A stretch of 64,000 bases of DNA from Desulfovibrio sp. Lineage in GTDB: Bacteria > Desulfobacterota > Desulfovibrionia > Desulfovibrionales > Desulfovibrionaceae. Below the pieces are notes generated by a model. That model was given only the letters and a program-made list of their open reading frames with translations. It was not told the origin of the DNA and made no database searches. Made by a program: the position numbers and the translations under genes. Of the stretch, positions 1-7,301 are shown in pieces; position 1 is the stretch's first letter, and each line of letters starts with the position of its first letter. The stretch covers positions 1 to 64,000 of the forward strand of contig JAFQED010000017.1 in the NCBI GenBank assembly GCA_017415765.1. The letters run 5' to 3'.

Positions 1-674
1 GCGTAATAGGCCCCGCGCAGGGCAGCGGCAAAGGAACATTCAAACTCCTGGCGATATTCTTCCTCCTCCATGCTGCGCCGGGCAGCGGCCAGTTCCGCAG
101 CGGGCAGATAGCCTGTCTGTGATGCCGGGAAGCAGAAACGCGTCCATGATCCGTCCCTGTTGGCCCCGGCCTGTTGCCAGACATCGTGCAGCAGATTGTC
201 CACCCCGTGGGGCGTGCCGCAGAACAGTGCCCGGCCCTGCCTGTCGGCCAGCATGGGGCGGAGCACCTGGCTCCAGACCTCGCGGGGCATGTCAGCGGGT
301 TCGTCCAGCACAAGGTCATCCAGGTAGAGACCGCGCAGGGCATTGGCATTGTCCGTACCCAGCAGACGGAGGCGCGCGCCATTGGGCAGGATGCAGGTCA
401 GTTCGCTTTCCAGGAAGCGAGTGCCCGGCACAGCCCCGGCAAAACGCTTGCAGTACTGCCACGCCACGGCCTTGGCCTGCCCCAGAAAGGGGGCCGCATA
501 GGCGGCTTGCCAGTCCGGCCCGCCGCGCCGCAGGGCCTGACGGATAAGGTCGTTGATGGCGGCCACGGTCTTGCCGAACCGCCGGTGACAGAGCAGGACG
601 CAAAAACGGCTGCGCTGTTCGTGGAACTGGCGTTGCAGGGGGCGCGGCCTGTAGGGGATGACACAGGGTCTCAT
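1..674 (-). CDS. terL: Phage terminase large subunit, N-terminal part (runs off window)
   Basis: ATPase subunit of a phage DNA-packaging terminase; family members drive DNA into the prohead and cut concatemers. The first 224 codons are visible and the frame is still open at the left edge. Residues 29-36 read CHRRFGKT, the Walker A loop in the RRFGKT form common in terminases. Residues 118-125 (LDDLVLDE) give the Walker B strand with its acidic end. The nuclease domain must lie outside the window. The ATG overlaps the stop of the preceding small gene (ATGA), so translation is probably coupled. With the small protein, holin and endolysin it forms one leftward prophage operon. The family call is firm; the phage type cannot be told. 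Confidence 0.85.
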   Translation of the reverse strand, partial: MRPCVIPYRPRPLQRQFHEQRSRFCVLLCHRRFGKTVAAINDLIRQALRRGGPDWQAAYAAPFLGQAKAVAWQYCKRFAGAVPGTRFLESELTCILPNGARLRLLGTDNANALRGLYLDDLVLDEPADMPREVWSQVLRPMLADRQGRALFCGTPHGVDNLLHDVWQQAGANRDGSWTRFCFPASQTGYLPAAELAAARRSMEEEEYRQEFECSFAAALRGAYY

Positions 675-1012
675 GCCTTTTTGCTCCCATTCCTGCTGCC
701 TTCCGGCAGGCTGATGATGCGGGCCCTGTTCATGCTTGGCCTATGGTCAGAAGCTGCGTCCGGCTTCTGCCCCTGGCCCGGCCCGTGTTCTTCTGCCCAG
801 CTCACCACAATGGCCTGTGCGGCTTCTGCACGGCTGGAGTCTGTGGCCTGTCGGGGCTGCCATGCCTGGAGGATGGCGTATAATTCCTTGATCTCCTTGA
901 CGATATCCATGCTTTTCTCGGCAATGTCCGCTTCATTGAGAACGCGGGTCAGGAGATGGAGCCGTTTTTCGATATTGGGCAGGAGTTTTTCCGACATGGT
1001 GGTGTGGGACAT
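671..1012 (-). CDS. Small phage protein preceding the terminase
   Basis: A 113-residue protein I do not recognise by sequence. It sits directly before the large terminase gene, where phages usually encode the small terminase subunit, and overlaps it by ATGA. The first half (about residues 6-50) is rich in Leu, Ile, Glu and Lys and looks helical. The second half is polar and probably disordered. The start at 1012 is chosen because GGAGGA lies just upstream; an in-frame ATG at 997 has no such site. No helix-turn-helix or catalytic motif is visible. The small-terminase role is inferred from position only. Confidence 0.6.
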   Translation of the reverse strand: MSHTTMSEKLLPNIEKRLHLLTRVLNEADIAEKSMDIVKEIKELYAILQAWQPRQATDSSRAEAAQAIVVSWAEEHGPGQGQKPDAASDHRPSMNRARIISLPEGSRNGSKKA

Positions 1013-1029
1013 CGTTCCTCCATAGGGGG

Positions 1030-1338
1030 TTAAAACAGCCCCAGCATACCAGCCAGAAGTGTCATGATCTGTTCCAGTGCCGGGGGCGGCAAACGGGCCT
1101 CCCACTGCGGCGCAAGCAGGGGGATAAGCACAAGCCGTCCGGCCACCTCCCAGACAAAGAGCAGACTTAACGCCCAGCCCAGAAAGGAACGCCAGAGCCG
1201 CAACAGGCTGACCGGCGCATTGCTGACCTCCTGCTGATTGATGCGCCCCTGGGCCTCGCTGTGTCGTCTGCGGTCTGCCAGCAGCTTGTCCGCATTGCGC
1301 GCCAGCCCGCGCAGGGCCTTACCCAGAAAATGCCACAT
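1030..1338 (-). CDS. Phage holin, 3-TM type
   Basis: A 102-residue protein resembling the three-TM holins of prophages and gene-transfer agents, which permeabilise the inner membrane so that the endolysin can reach peptidoglycan. The N-terminus is basic and polar (residues 1-38). A long hydrophobic stretch covers about residues 50-75, and a second short one ends the protein. Length and layout fit the family. Its ATG shares one base with the endolysin stop (TGATG), and it is followed after 17 bases by the small protein gene. The lysis-cassette position supports the call more than the sequence does. Confidence 0.65.
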   Translation of the reverse strand: MWHFLGKALRGLARNADKLLADRRRHSEAQGRINQQEVSNAPVSLLRLWRSFLGWALSLLFVWEVAGRLVLIPLLAPQWEARLPPPALEQIMTLLAGMLGLF

Positions 1339-2015
1339 CAGATGGCCCCCCGTTCCAGTTGTGCCAGATAGTCCGCCAGCCCGCGCAGCCGATTGCGCCA
1401 GCCCGGCAGAAAGGCCTTCATGGAGGGGCGGCGGGCCGCCAGATCGCGGTAAAAGTGTTCGCGCAGGCGCAGGCTTTGGCGGGCGGCATAATAGTCCAGA
1501 CGTGCTTCGGCCAGTGCCTCGGCCAGTTCGCGTGTGCGGGGGCCCATCTGGCCGTCCTCGGCAATGGGGCTGTAGTCGTCCAGTTCTGCCTCGCCCGTCA
1601 GGTTCATGGCGCGTTGCAGCTGGCGCACGGCGCGTGGCCCACCCATGTTGACGGCCCCGTCATACAGGCTGACAGCCAGCGGCAGGGGCAGGCGGCCGCA
1701 GGAGAGTTTTTCCCAAAAGTGTTGCCGAAAGAGTTTGGCCGCCTGTTCTCGCGTGCAGGCGCGCACGTCTGCGGCGTCCACATCGCCATCGGTGTTGAGG
1801 TCCAGTTCCCGCCAGCCGCAGGGGGTAGCGGCAGGGCAGGTCGAGCAGTCCCGCGTATGGCGGGGACAGGCGGCGCGGGCTTTCTCGGCCAGGTCGCGCA
1901 CCCAGCGCAGGGAAAGGCCGTACTTGGTCAGGCCGCCGGGGTCTGCCGGATGGTCGCTGAGGCCGCCCTCCCAGCGGGCGGTAAAGGCATGGGCCAGATG
2001 AAATGCCTGTGACAT
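1338..2015 (-). CDS. Prophage endolysin, GH108-type muramidase with C-terminal peptidoglycan-binding domain
   Basis: A 225-residue lysozyme predicted to cut the glycan backbone of peptidoglycan at phage lysis. The N-terminus holds the GH108 signature with the catalytic glutamate (WEGG, residues 15-18), then DPGGLTKYG. The C-terminal part has the peptidoglycan-binding type-3 pattern (GPRTRELAEAL, DYYAARQSL, GWRNRL). Between them lies an insertion with four cysteines and an EF-hand/dockerin-like calcium loop (DLNTDGDVDAADV). The start at 2015 has a strong AGGAGG site upstream. It is the first gene of the leftward lysis-packaging operon. No signal peptide is seen, consistent with holin-dependent export. 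Confidence 0.85.
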   Translation of the reverse strand: MSQAFHLAHAFTARWEGGLSDHPADPGGLTKYGLSLRWVRDLAEKARAACPRHTRDCSTCPAATPCGWRELDLNTDGDVDAADVRACTREQAAKLFRQHFWEKLSCGRLPLPLAVSLYDGAVNMGGPRAVRQLQRAMNLTGEAELDDYSPIAEDGQMGPRTRELAEALAEARLDYYAARQSLRLREHFYRDLAARRPSMKAFLPGWRNRLRGLADYLAQLERGAI

Positions 2016-2266
2016 CGTTTTCCTCCTTGCAGTGTTTGGGCAGTGCGTGGGAGGACAATGCCAGAAAGGCCCCTGCGCGTAAGACTGAAACCTTTCAGCA
2101 AGGGCCGGGCGGGCAAAGGCAATGGCATGAAGCGATTTAGCATTTGCAGGGGCAGATCTCTGGGGTGCGTGATGGGCTTGGGGGATGTTTTTTTGCGGGT
2201 GTAGTCCTGTATATTGTCACAAGTCTCCGTCAAAAACAGCCTTTTCCGCGCTGGCTGCGTCATTGT

Positions 2267-2362
2267 GCGATTTTGCTCGGTCATGTACTTGAGTACACTC
2301 CCTTCGCAAAATCGCCCACTTCCTTGCTTCAGGCGTTGTGACGCAGGAAACTACGCCTGAAG
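2267..2362. repeat. Composite element of two large stem-loops
   Basis: Two perfect long-armed palindromes lie 11 bases apart. The first has arms GCGATTTTGC (2267-2276) and GCAAAATCGC (2306-2315) and encloses a second palindrome, TGTACT-TG-AGTACA (2284-2297). The other has arms CTTCAGGCGT (2327-2336) and ACGCCTGAAG (2353-2362). No T-tract follows in either direction, so these are not ordinary terminators. The form suggests a REP-like or cruciform element, but only one copy is in this window. Confidence 0.6.
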
Positions 2363-2541
2363 ACAGCTTGTGTAACGACACAGTGTGTTCTTTGAAGTCG
2401 CTGTCGCCATCCGTAAGCCCTTCGGGCAACGGCTGCCGCGCCAGCACGAAAAAATCTTATTTTTTAGGATTCTTGCGACACCAGCCACCGCCCTCCGCTG
2501 TGCTCCGGGCGGGCAAAGGTGTTGCGGGGGCAGCCAAAAGG

Positions 2542-2575
2542 AAAGGCCGTCCCCCTGTTGGGAGGGACGGCCTTT
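2542..2575 (-). terminator. Rho-independent terminator after the effector-like gene
   Basis: Perfect 12-bp arms AAAGGCCGTCCC (2542-2553) and GGGACGGCCTTT (2564-2575) with a 10-base loop. The hairpin begins 29 bases beyond the stop at 2605 and the arm ends in T residues on the minus strand. Confidence 0.75.
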
Positions 2576-2604
2576 GGGCTGGTAGTTCGGCTTACGTCCT
2601 ATGC

Positions 2605-3747
2605 CTACGGTGTTTCAAAGTGGACATCGCCGTTTTCAAGCACAAACTGCGGGATAAGGACCTCCTCGCCGTTCACCGTTTCGATGCGGGGTTCGGCGGC
2701 AAGGTCGATGGTCATGGTCACGTTGCCCCTGTAACCGAGTACGGCTGCGCCTGCCATATCGTCAATCATATGGAAAGGTTGGGCAAAGGTGTCAGTAAGG
2801 CGCAGCGTGTTGCCTTCACACGTCAGGCTGACCTTGTGTTCAGCACCACTATTGGAAGGCATGAGGCCCACATCACTGAGGTGAAAATCCCCACGATCAG
2901 AAAGCCCGGACATATAGGACAAATAAGACTTGGCACTGTCCAACCCCGCCTGTGAGCACATCATGGAAATGAAGGGCAGAAAACGGTGATGTTCTGCTGG
3001 CACCGTATTTTTGAGGGCGTTTTCATAAAACTCCTCGGGCTGATTGCCCGGTGTAGCCACATCGCCGATATTGGTCATGCAGTTACGGGACGTATCCAGT
3101 TTGAATGACTTGTGGATGCCGTTTTCATCTACCTCGGCCTGTTGGGAGGGCTTGAGAAAATCTGTTATCAAGCTTTCAGAAAACTGGCGCATACCTTCGT
3201 CAATGTCGTAGCTATCGGGGCGGACACCAAAAAAGTCGTTCTTTATGCGCTCCATGTCGGCTTGCATATTGTCGGAACGGCTGTTGTAGATTTTTTCCAG
3301 CGCGTAGACAAGCCCCTGCTGCGCACGGGGGGACAGGGCAGTGTAACGGGCATCGCCATGCAGCCCGTACTGGAGTTCTACCGTTTTCTGCTGGAGGCTG
3401 GCAACAGAACCTTTCAGACCTTCCAGCGCGCCGCCATCCATATTGGCGGTGGCCGTCTGGATGCGTTCAAGCACAGAGGACAGACGCAGGGCTGTGGTGC
3501 GATCCTCTGCCTGCACAGTGGTACGGGCATTATCCACAGCAGCGCGCATGGCGTTGAGGATAGCCTCGTTACGCTGGTTTATGGCTGCGCGCCCCCCTTG
3601 CGAAAGCTTGAGGAAGGCATCCCCCACTTTACGAAAAAAGGTGCCGATGCCGCTGCGTTGCTGGAGCTGATTGTCCGCCCCCAGCTTGAGCTGGTCAAGA
3701 CTGTTGATGTTGGCAAGGTTTTGCAGGTTCTGCATATTCACTGGCAT
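2605..3747 (-). CDS. Candidate type III secretion effector (380 aa, unrecognised fold)
   Basis: I recognise no catalytic domain. The N-terminus is polar and rich in Asn, Gln and Leu (MPVNMQNLQNLANINSLDQ), without a Sec signal. A helical, coiled-coil-like stretch covers about residues 35-135. The C-terminal third has a mixed alpha/beta look. The start at 3747 has AAGGAG upstream. The next gene upstream in the same orientation (3859-4323) looks like a CesT-family secretion chaperone, and such chaperones are usually encoded beside their effector; this is the main reason for the effector proposal. Base composition is nearer 50-55% GC, lower than the core genes, which fits acquired cargo. No secretion apparatus gene is in the window, so delivery is inference. 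Confidence 0.45.
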   Translation of the reverse strand: MPVNMQNLQNLANINSLDQLKLGADNQLQQRSGIGTFFRKVGDAFLKLSQGGRAAINQRNEAILNAMRAAVDNARTTVQAEDRTTALRLSSVLERIQTATANMDGGALEGLKGSVASLQQKTVELQYGLHGDARYTALSPRAQQGLVYALEKIYNSRSDNMQADMERIKNDFFGVRPDSYDIDEGMRQFSESLITDFLKPSQQAEVDENGIHKSFKLDTSRNCMTNIGDVATPGNQPEEFYENALKNTVPAEHHRFLPFISMMCSQAGLDSAKSYLSYMSGLSDRGDFHLSDVGLMPSNSGAEHKVSLTCEGNTLRLTDTFAQPFHMIDDMAGAAVLGYRGNVTMTIDLAAEPRIETVNGEEVLIPQFVLENGDVHFETP

Positions 3748-3858
3748 GGTGTGCTCCTTGTTGGCGTTGCCCTGTTCCCGCTGAGAACGATGTTGGCAGT
3801 TTAGGGGTTACATATGTGCTTGTTGAGGCAGAGAGCAAATACCATGCCAGTAGCTGGA

Positions 3859-4323
3859 CTACACACGGATCATGTTCTGCATGGCAAGCAGGTCATTGGC
3901 AGGGCTTTCCGGCGCGGCGTTGCGGGCGCGTTCCACCACTGCGTCAAAGCCTTCCAGGGCAGAGGCCAGGGCTTCCAGAAAAGCCAGGGACTGCGCTGTA
4001 AAGGCCTCCTGCGTCAGGGCTTCCATAAAAATAATGGTTTGCAGGGTCACGCTGTCGCCCTCAAGGCCAAAGGTTGCCCCCTGCGAGCCCTTGAACAGGC
4101 TGTTCATGCCCAAAAGTTCGGCATACAGGGCTTCGCGTCCACTGGCAGGGCTGATACCGACCACCCCTTGCATGACGATGGCCTTCTGGGCTTCCAGCAA
4201 GCCGATGTTGATGGCAAAATCCCCCAGCGGCACGGTTACGATATGTTCTCCCGGAATAATGGGGCATTGGATCCCGGCTTCGTCCAGAAAGGCTGTAACA
4301 AGCTCGATAAAGCGTTTTTGCAT
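3859..4323 (-). CDS. Type III secretion chaperone, CesT/Tir-chaperone-like
   Basis: A 154-residue acidic protein with the layout of class I secretion chaperones: an N-terminal helix (QKRFIELVTAFLDEAG), beta strands including VTVPLGDFAINIGLLE, and C-terminal helices. Such proteins dimerise and hold the N-terminal part of one effector in a secretion-competent state. The start at 4323 is chosen because GAGGTG precedes it; the frame runs further upstream but has no other good start. The 380-residue candidate effector follows 111 bases downstream in the same orientation. The similarity is one of pattern, not strong identity, so an unrelated small acidic protein remains possible. Confidence 0.6.
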   Translation of the reverse strand: MQKRFIELVTAFLDEAGIQCPIIPGEHIVTVPLGDFAINIGLLEAQKAIVMQGVVGISPASGREALYAELLGMNSLFKGSQGATFGLEGDSVTLQTIIFMEALTQEAFTAQSLAFLEALASALEGFDAVVERARNAAPESPANDLLAMQNMIRV

Positions 4324-4432
4324 GAGGCACCTCAAATTGTTTTGCCTGACGGTACGCAGTATGCGTAAAAATTTCAAGAGCGGGACTGCATTGAAATGGG
4401 ACAGGGAGATACAGGGATGCGTGAGCGCGTCC

Positions 4433-4460
4433 TTGACTTGTAACTGGAAGATAGTACCAT
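4433..4460 (+). promoter_or_regulatory. Candidate sigma70 promoter of hicAB
   Basis: TTGACT (4433-4438), a 16-base spacer and TACCAT (4455-4460), ending six bases before the hicA ATG. HicB proteins with a DNA-binding C-terminus usually repress such promoters. The divergent chaperone gene starts at 4323. Confidence 0.4.
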
Positions 4461-4466
4461 ACATCT

Positions 4467-4720
4467 ATGAATAGCAAAAACCCAAGACGCTGGATGCCAT
4501 CTTTGCTGACCCTGTCAGGTCAGGTATCAAATGGGCTGATATTGAGGCTTTATTCATTGCTTGCGGTGGAACGCTGGAAGAAGCACGCGGTTCGCGTGTT
4601 TGTGTAGAAATCAACGGAGTGATCGCCCATTTTCACCGTCCGCACCCTCAGCCGGATACAGACAAGGGGGCACTCAAGTCTGTGCGGCGTTTTCTGACAA
4701 ATGCAGGAGTGCTGCCATGA
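4467..4720 (+). pseudogene. hicA: HicA toxin with a reading-frame break near codon 6
   Basis: HicA is a small mRNA interferase. The conserved HicA sequence (from SGIKWADIEALF to SVRRFLTNAGVLP) is read in the frame that stops at 4718-4720. That frame meets TAG at 4472-4474 and contains no ATG or GTG before the conserved region. The natural ATG at 4467 begins MNSKNP in another frame and would end after 43 residues. One missing base in the AAAAACCC run (4476-4483), or a -1 ribosomal shift there, would join the two as MNSKNPKTLDAIF. The stop overlaps the hicB ATG (ATGA). Either the toxin is dead, or frameshifting makes it, or the base is a sequencing error. Confidence 0.75.
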
Positions 4721-5058
4721 GCATACTGACGTATAAAGGCTATCAGGGCTATTTTGAATACGATGCCGAGGCAGACATCTTTCACGGGGATGTGCTGCAT
4801 ATCAACGATGTCATCACGTTTCAGGGACGTTCCATTGATGAACTCAAGGCTGCCCTTGCAGAGTCCATTGAGGTTTATCTGGAATACTGCGCCCGCAAGG
4901 GCAAGGCTCCACAAAAGCCTTTTTCCGGCACGTTCAATGTGCGCCTGAGCCCTGAAATCCACCAGCGTCTTGCCATGCGGGCAGCGCAGGACGGCCTAAG
5001 CCTGAACAAGTGGGTAGCCAATGCCCTTGAAAAAGCTCTTGTGCCGCACCATGCCTGA
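4717..5058 (+). CDS. hicB: HicB antitoxin
   Basis: A 113-residue antitoxin that would bind HicA and repress the operon. The N-terminal HicB fold is clear (YKGYQGYFEYDAEADIFHG, then FQGRSIDELKAALAESIEVYLEYC). The C-terminal 50 residues form a ribbon-helix-helix DNA-binding domain (FNVRLSPEIHQRLAMRAAQ, SLNKWVANALEKAL). It overlaps the broken hicA by ATGA, so translation was built to be coupled. The gene is intact although its toxin partner is not, so it may now be only a regulator or a protection against related toxins. Confidence 0.88.
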   Translation: MSILTYKGYQGYFEYDAEADIFHGDVLHINDVITFQGRSIDELKAALAESIEVYLEYCARKGKAPQKPFSGTFNVRLSPEIHQRLAMRAAQDGLSLNKWVANALEKALVPHHA

Positions 5059-5084
5059 TGGCTGGCGCGGTCGTATGGTAACCT

Positions 5085-5489
5085 TTACAAGTTAAAATCA
5101 GTTAGTATATTTCCTGTAAATGAAAGGCTTATTAAATCATCATTTTTGCTGCCTGGCCTTAAATCTCTTTGGAGAGAGTATTCAAAACCGTCTTTGCCCT
5201 TTGCATATATATTTATAATTATATTTTTGTCTTCCCTAAAAGAGTATATCCAGTGTGATGAATTATATTCCTGATATGTTGTTATATCACTTGGATTTCC
5301 CATTACATTCAAAATTTCTTGTCGTGTTGTTTTGCCTGCAACCAAATGTAAATCAATAACTAATGGTGGGTCGATTTTTACTTCTATTATCCGTGGTTCT
5401 TGAACTGTGTAGTTACTACATGCGCTAATAGGTAATACAAATAAAGATATAACTATTAAAAATAAAAAATTATTTTCAATATTACTCAT
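5085..5489 (-). CDS. BamE/SmpA-like lipoprotein, AT-rich
   Basis: A 134-residue predicted lipoprotein. Residues 1-24 form a signal peptide ending in the lipobox LPISAC, so Cys24 would be lipidated. The mature part shows the BamE/SmpA pattern GKTTRQEILNVMGNPSDI followed by a beta-rich segment. AAGGAG lies before the ATG. It follows a paralogue (5527-5853) in the same orientation after 37 bases, so the two are probably co-transcribed. The pair is strongly AT-rich against GC-rich surroundings, a clear sign of transfer. Its function is unknown; the fold occurs in many small envelope proteins besides BamE. Confidence 0.7.
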   Translation of the reverse strand: MSNIENNFLFLIVISLFVLPISACSNYTVQEPRIIEVKIDPPLVIDLHLVAGKTTRQEILNVMGNPSDITTYQEYNSSHWIYSFREDKNIIINIYAKGKDGFEYSLQRDLRPGSKNDDLISLSFTGNILTDFNL

Positions 5490-5526
5490 CTCAATACTCC
5501 TTTTGCTGTTAAGTATAGTATGCCTA

Positions 5527-5853
5527 TTAAGGGCGAATATACTTCCATATATGTTTATTAAGAATGTTGTTTATAAAAATACAGCTTATCTCTATCCTAT
5601 CCCTTGAAAATGGATTTGGATAAATTGTATATGATGTTGTTAAGTAAGAGCTATCACCATAAATATAGTCAGGAGAGCCATAGATTTTTCTGACATCACT
5701 TTCTGTTGTTTTTCCTGCTATCAAAACTTTAGCAGCCCCTTCTTCAGAATAATATTTTTCAGGAATAAGGCTTATTTTAGGAGCGCATCCTAAATTAACA
5801 GATAAGGTAAAAATAATTATAAAAATTTTAAAAAGATTTATTAGCTTTTGCAT
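5527..5853 (-). CDS. BamE/SmpA-like lipoprotein, AT-rich paralogue
   Basis: A 108-residue predicted lipoprotein. The signal peptide ends in VNLGC, placing the lipidated cysteine at residue 23. The motif AGKTTESDVRKIYGSPDYI matches the GKTT...GNPSDI segment of the neighbouring lipoprotein, so the two are paralogues. GGATTAG precedes the ATG. Codon use is AT-rich, as in its neighbour. No enzymatic motif is visible. Placed in the accessory region between hicAB and an integrase, it may be element cargo such as an envelope or exclusion factor, but that is a guess. Confidence 0.65.
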   Translation of the reverse strand: MQKLINLFKIFIIIFTLSVNLGCAPKISLIPEKYYSEEGAAKVLIAGKTTESDVRKIYGSPDYIYGDSSYLTTSYTIYPNPFSRDRIEISCIFINNILNKHIWKYIRP

Positions 5854-6231
5854 TGCTAATCCATTTACTGTTGGGGATAAATTGGCTGCCTCGGAGCCTC
5901 AGCCCTTGTGAGCGTCATGAACCCAGCCGCTCCGAAAAGACATTGACAGATACACTGTCGATTTTTTGAGGGAAGTTGAGAAAATAGGCAGACAAGAACA
6001 GGCTGTGATTATTGGATATTTTTTACATACAAAAATAGTGGGTGAATTTTTGTAAACAAAGTGTATTGCCAAAAAATATGTTTACAAGTATTGAATTTCA
6101 AGGATTCATTGACAGTGTATCTGTCAATGAATCCTTATTTCATACCGCCTTTCGGACACCCCATTTTGACTGGGCTTCTTCCTCCTCCTCTTTCTGCTTC
6201 CTTTTTTCCTGTCTGGCGCGTCTTTGCCGGG
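5854..6231. other. Gene-free AT-rich region beside the integrase
   Basis: No gene is supported here. The region holds the promoter side of the lipoprotein pair and two copies of a 19-bp sequence in opposite orientation, one inside a long perfect palindrome (6100-6136). Short frames near 6042 and 6061 are shadows of the integrase end. Confidence 0.6.
5941..6136. repeat. Inverted 19-bp repeat pair, one copy in a 16-bp-arm palindrome; possible att or regulatory site
   Basis: CATTGACAGATACACTGTC occurs on the plus strand at 5941-5959 and on the minus strand at 6111-6129. The second copy lies in a perfect palindrome with arms AAGGATTCATTGACAG (6100-6115) and CTGTCAATGAATCCTT (6121-6136) around TGTAT. 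The site is about 100 bases beyond the integrase stop. Tyrosine-recombinase core sites are often imperfect inverted repeats beside int, so an attachment or integrase-binding site is plausible. There is no T-tract for a terminator. Confidence 0.45.
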
Positions 6232-7296
6232 CTACGGGCTTGCCCGGCTGCTGCCAGTGCGCGAGCCGTGCGGCGGCCAGGTTTGCGGGCTGGTTTGTGC
6301 GTCCTGCCGGGGGCGGGCGAGGCGGCTGCCCACGCTCTGGGCCGCAGCCAGCAGAGTGGTCTGCCCCAGATGGGAGTAACGCATGGTGGTGCGCGGGTCG
6401 CTGTGGCCCAGTAGTCGTTGCACCGCGTACAGGGTGTGCCCGGTATTGACCAGCATACTGGCAAAGGTATGGCGCAGGTCATGGATGCGTATGTCGTGCA
6501 GGCCTAATGTACGGCGCAGCGTGTTCCAGAATTGATAAATGTCGGCAAGGGGTTTGCCCGCACTGCGACCGGGGAACAGCCACGGGCAGCCCGGTACACG
6601 CGGTATGGATCGGATGACGGCCAAGGCTTCATCCGAAAGCGGGATATGGCGTGGCTTGCCGGATTTGGACTCAGGCACGATCAAAAGACGCTGCTCGCAC
6701 TGGATATGCCCCCACTGCGCCTTGAGGATCTCATTTTTGCGTGCCCCGGTCAGCAACAGCAGCTTGATGGCTTTGGCCTCCTGCCGGGGTGAGCGGTCAA
6801 GGGCGTCCATAAGCCGTTGGGCCTGCTGGTCTGTGAGGTAGCGTTCCCGCAGGGTGCGGATCTTGAAAGCTGTTACCCCCGCACAGGGCGACAGGCCGGA
6901 GGGGATCAGCTCATATCGCACGGCAAGGGTGCAAATACTCTTGAACACATAAAGGATACGGTTACAGGTGGCCGGGGCCAGCCCTTGTGCAGGTAAGGTC
7001 TGCAACCATGTCTCCACGGCCTTGCGGCTGATGTCCGCAGGGCAAAGTCTGCCAAAGCTGGACGAAAGATACTGGCGGGCAATGCGTTCATCCACAGCCC
7101 AGCTTTTTTTGTACTGTCTGGCATGGGGCAGATACACTGCCTCCACAAAGGCATCAAGGGTCATGGGCCTGACCTTCCCTCGTGTGCTGCCATGCTCCTG
7201 TAGGCCTTTGGGCAGCGGACAGGCAGAGGATGCGGGCGGACTGTGCTGGGCCATGCGTTTGCTCCCTGCATTGGTGGGCATTTGCTTCATGTCCAT
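6232..7296 (-). CDS. int: Tyrosine-recombinase integrase
   Basis: A 354-residue phage-type site-specific recombinase that would integrate and excise the element. The N-terminal SAM-like core-binding domain spans about residues 45-150. The catalytic domain carries all expected residues: Arg in TGARKNEIL, Lys in SKSGKPRHIPL, the box HDLRHTFASM, the second His in LLGHSD, and the nucleophile Tyr in MRYSHL. The C-terminal tail is rich in Pro, Arg and Ser. It follows the Mor-like gene by 5 bases in one leftward operon controlled from the 8339-8366 promoter. An inverted repeat beyond its stop may be the attachment site. It looks complete and active. Confidence 0.92.
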   Translation of the reverse strand: MDMKQMPTNAGSKRMAQHSPPASSACPLPKGLQEHGSTRGKVRPMTLDAFVEAVYLPHARQYKKSWAVDERIARQYLSSSFGRLCPADISRKAVETWLQTLPAQGLAPATCNRILYVFKSICTLAVRYELIPSGLSPCAGVTAFKIRTLRERYLTDQQAQRLMDALDRSPRQEAKAIKLLLLTGARKNEILKAQWGHIQCEQRLLIVPESKSGKPRHIPLSDEALAVIRSIPRVPGCPWLFPGRSAGKPLADIYQFWNTLRRTLGLHDIRIHDLRHTFASMLVNTGHTLYAVQRLLGHSDPRTTMRYSHLGQTTLLAAAQSVGSRLARPRQDAQTSPQTWPPHGSRTGSSRASP

Positions 7297-7301
7297 TGCG
7301 G

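Larger units (their letters stand above)
2016..2604. other. Gene-free region between the endolysin and the effector-like gene
   Basis: About 590 bases without a convincing gene. It holds the upstream region of the endolysin, a composite double stem-loop (2267-2362) and the terminator of the gene to the right (2542-2575). The possible small frame across 2217-2447 is created by the palindromes and has no good start, so I do not call it. Confidence 0.6.
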
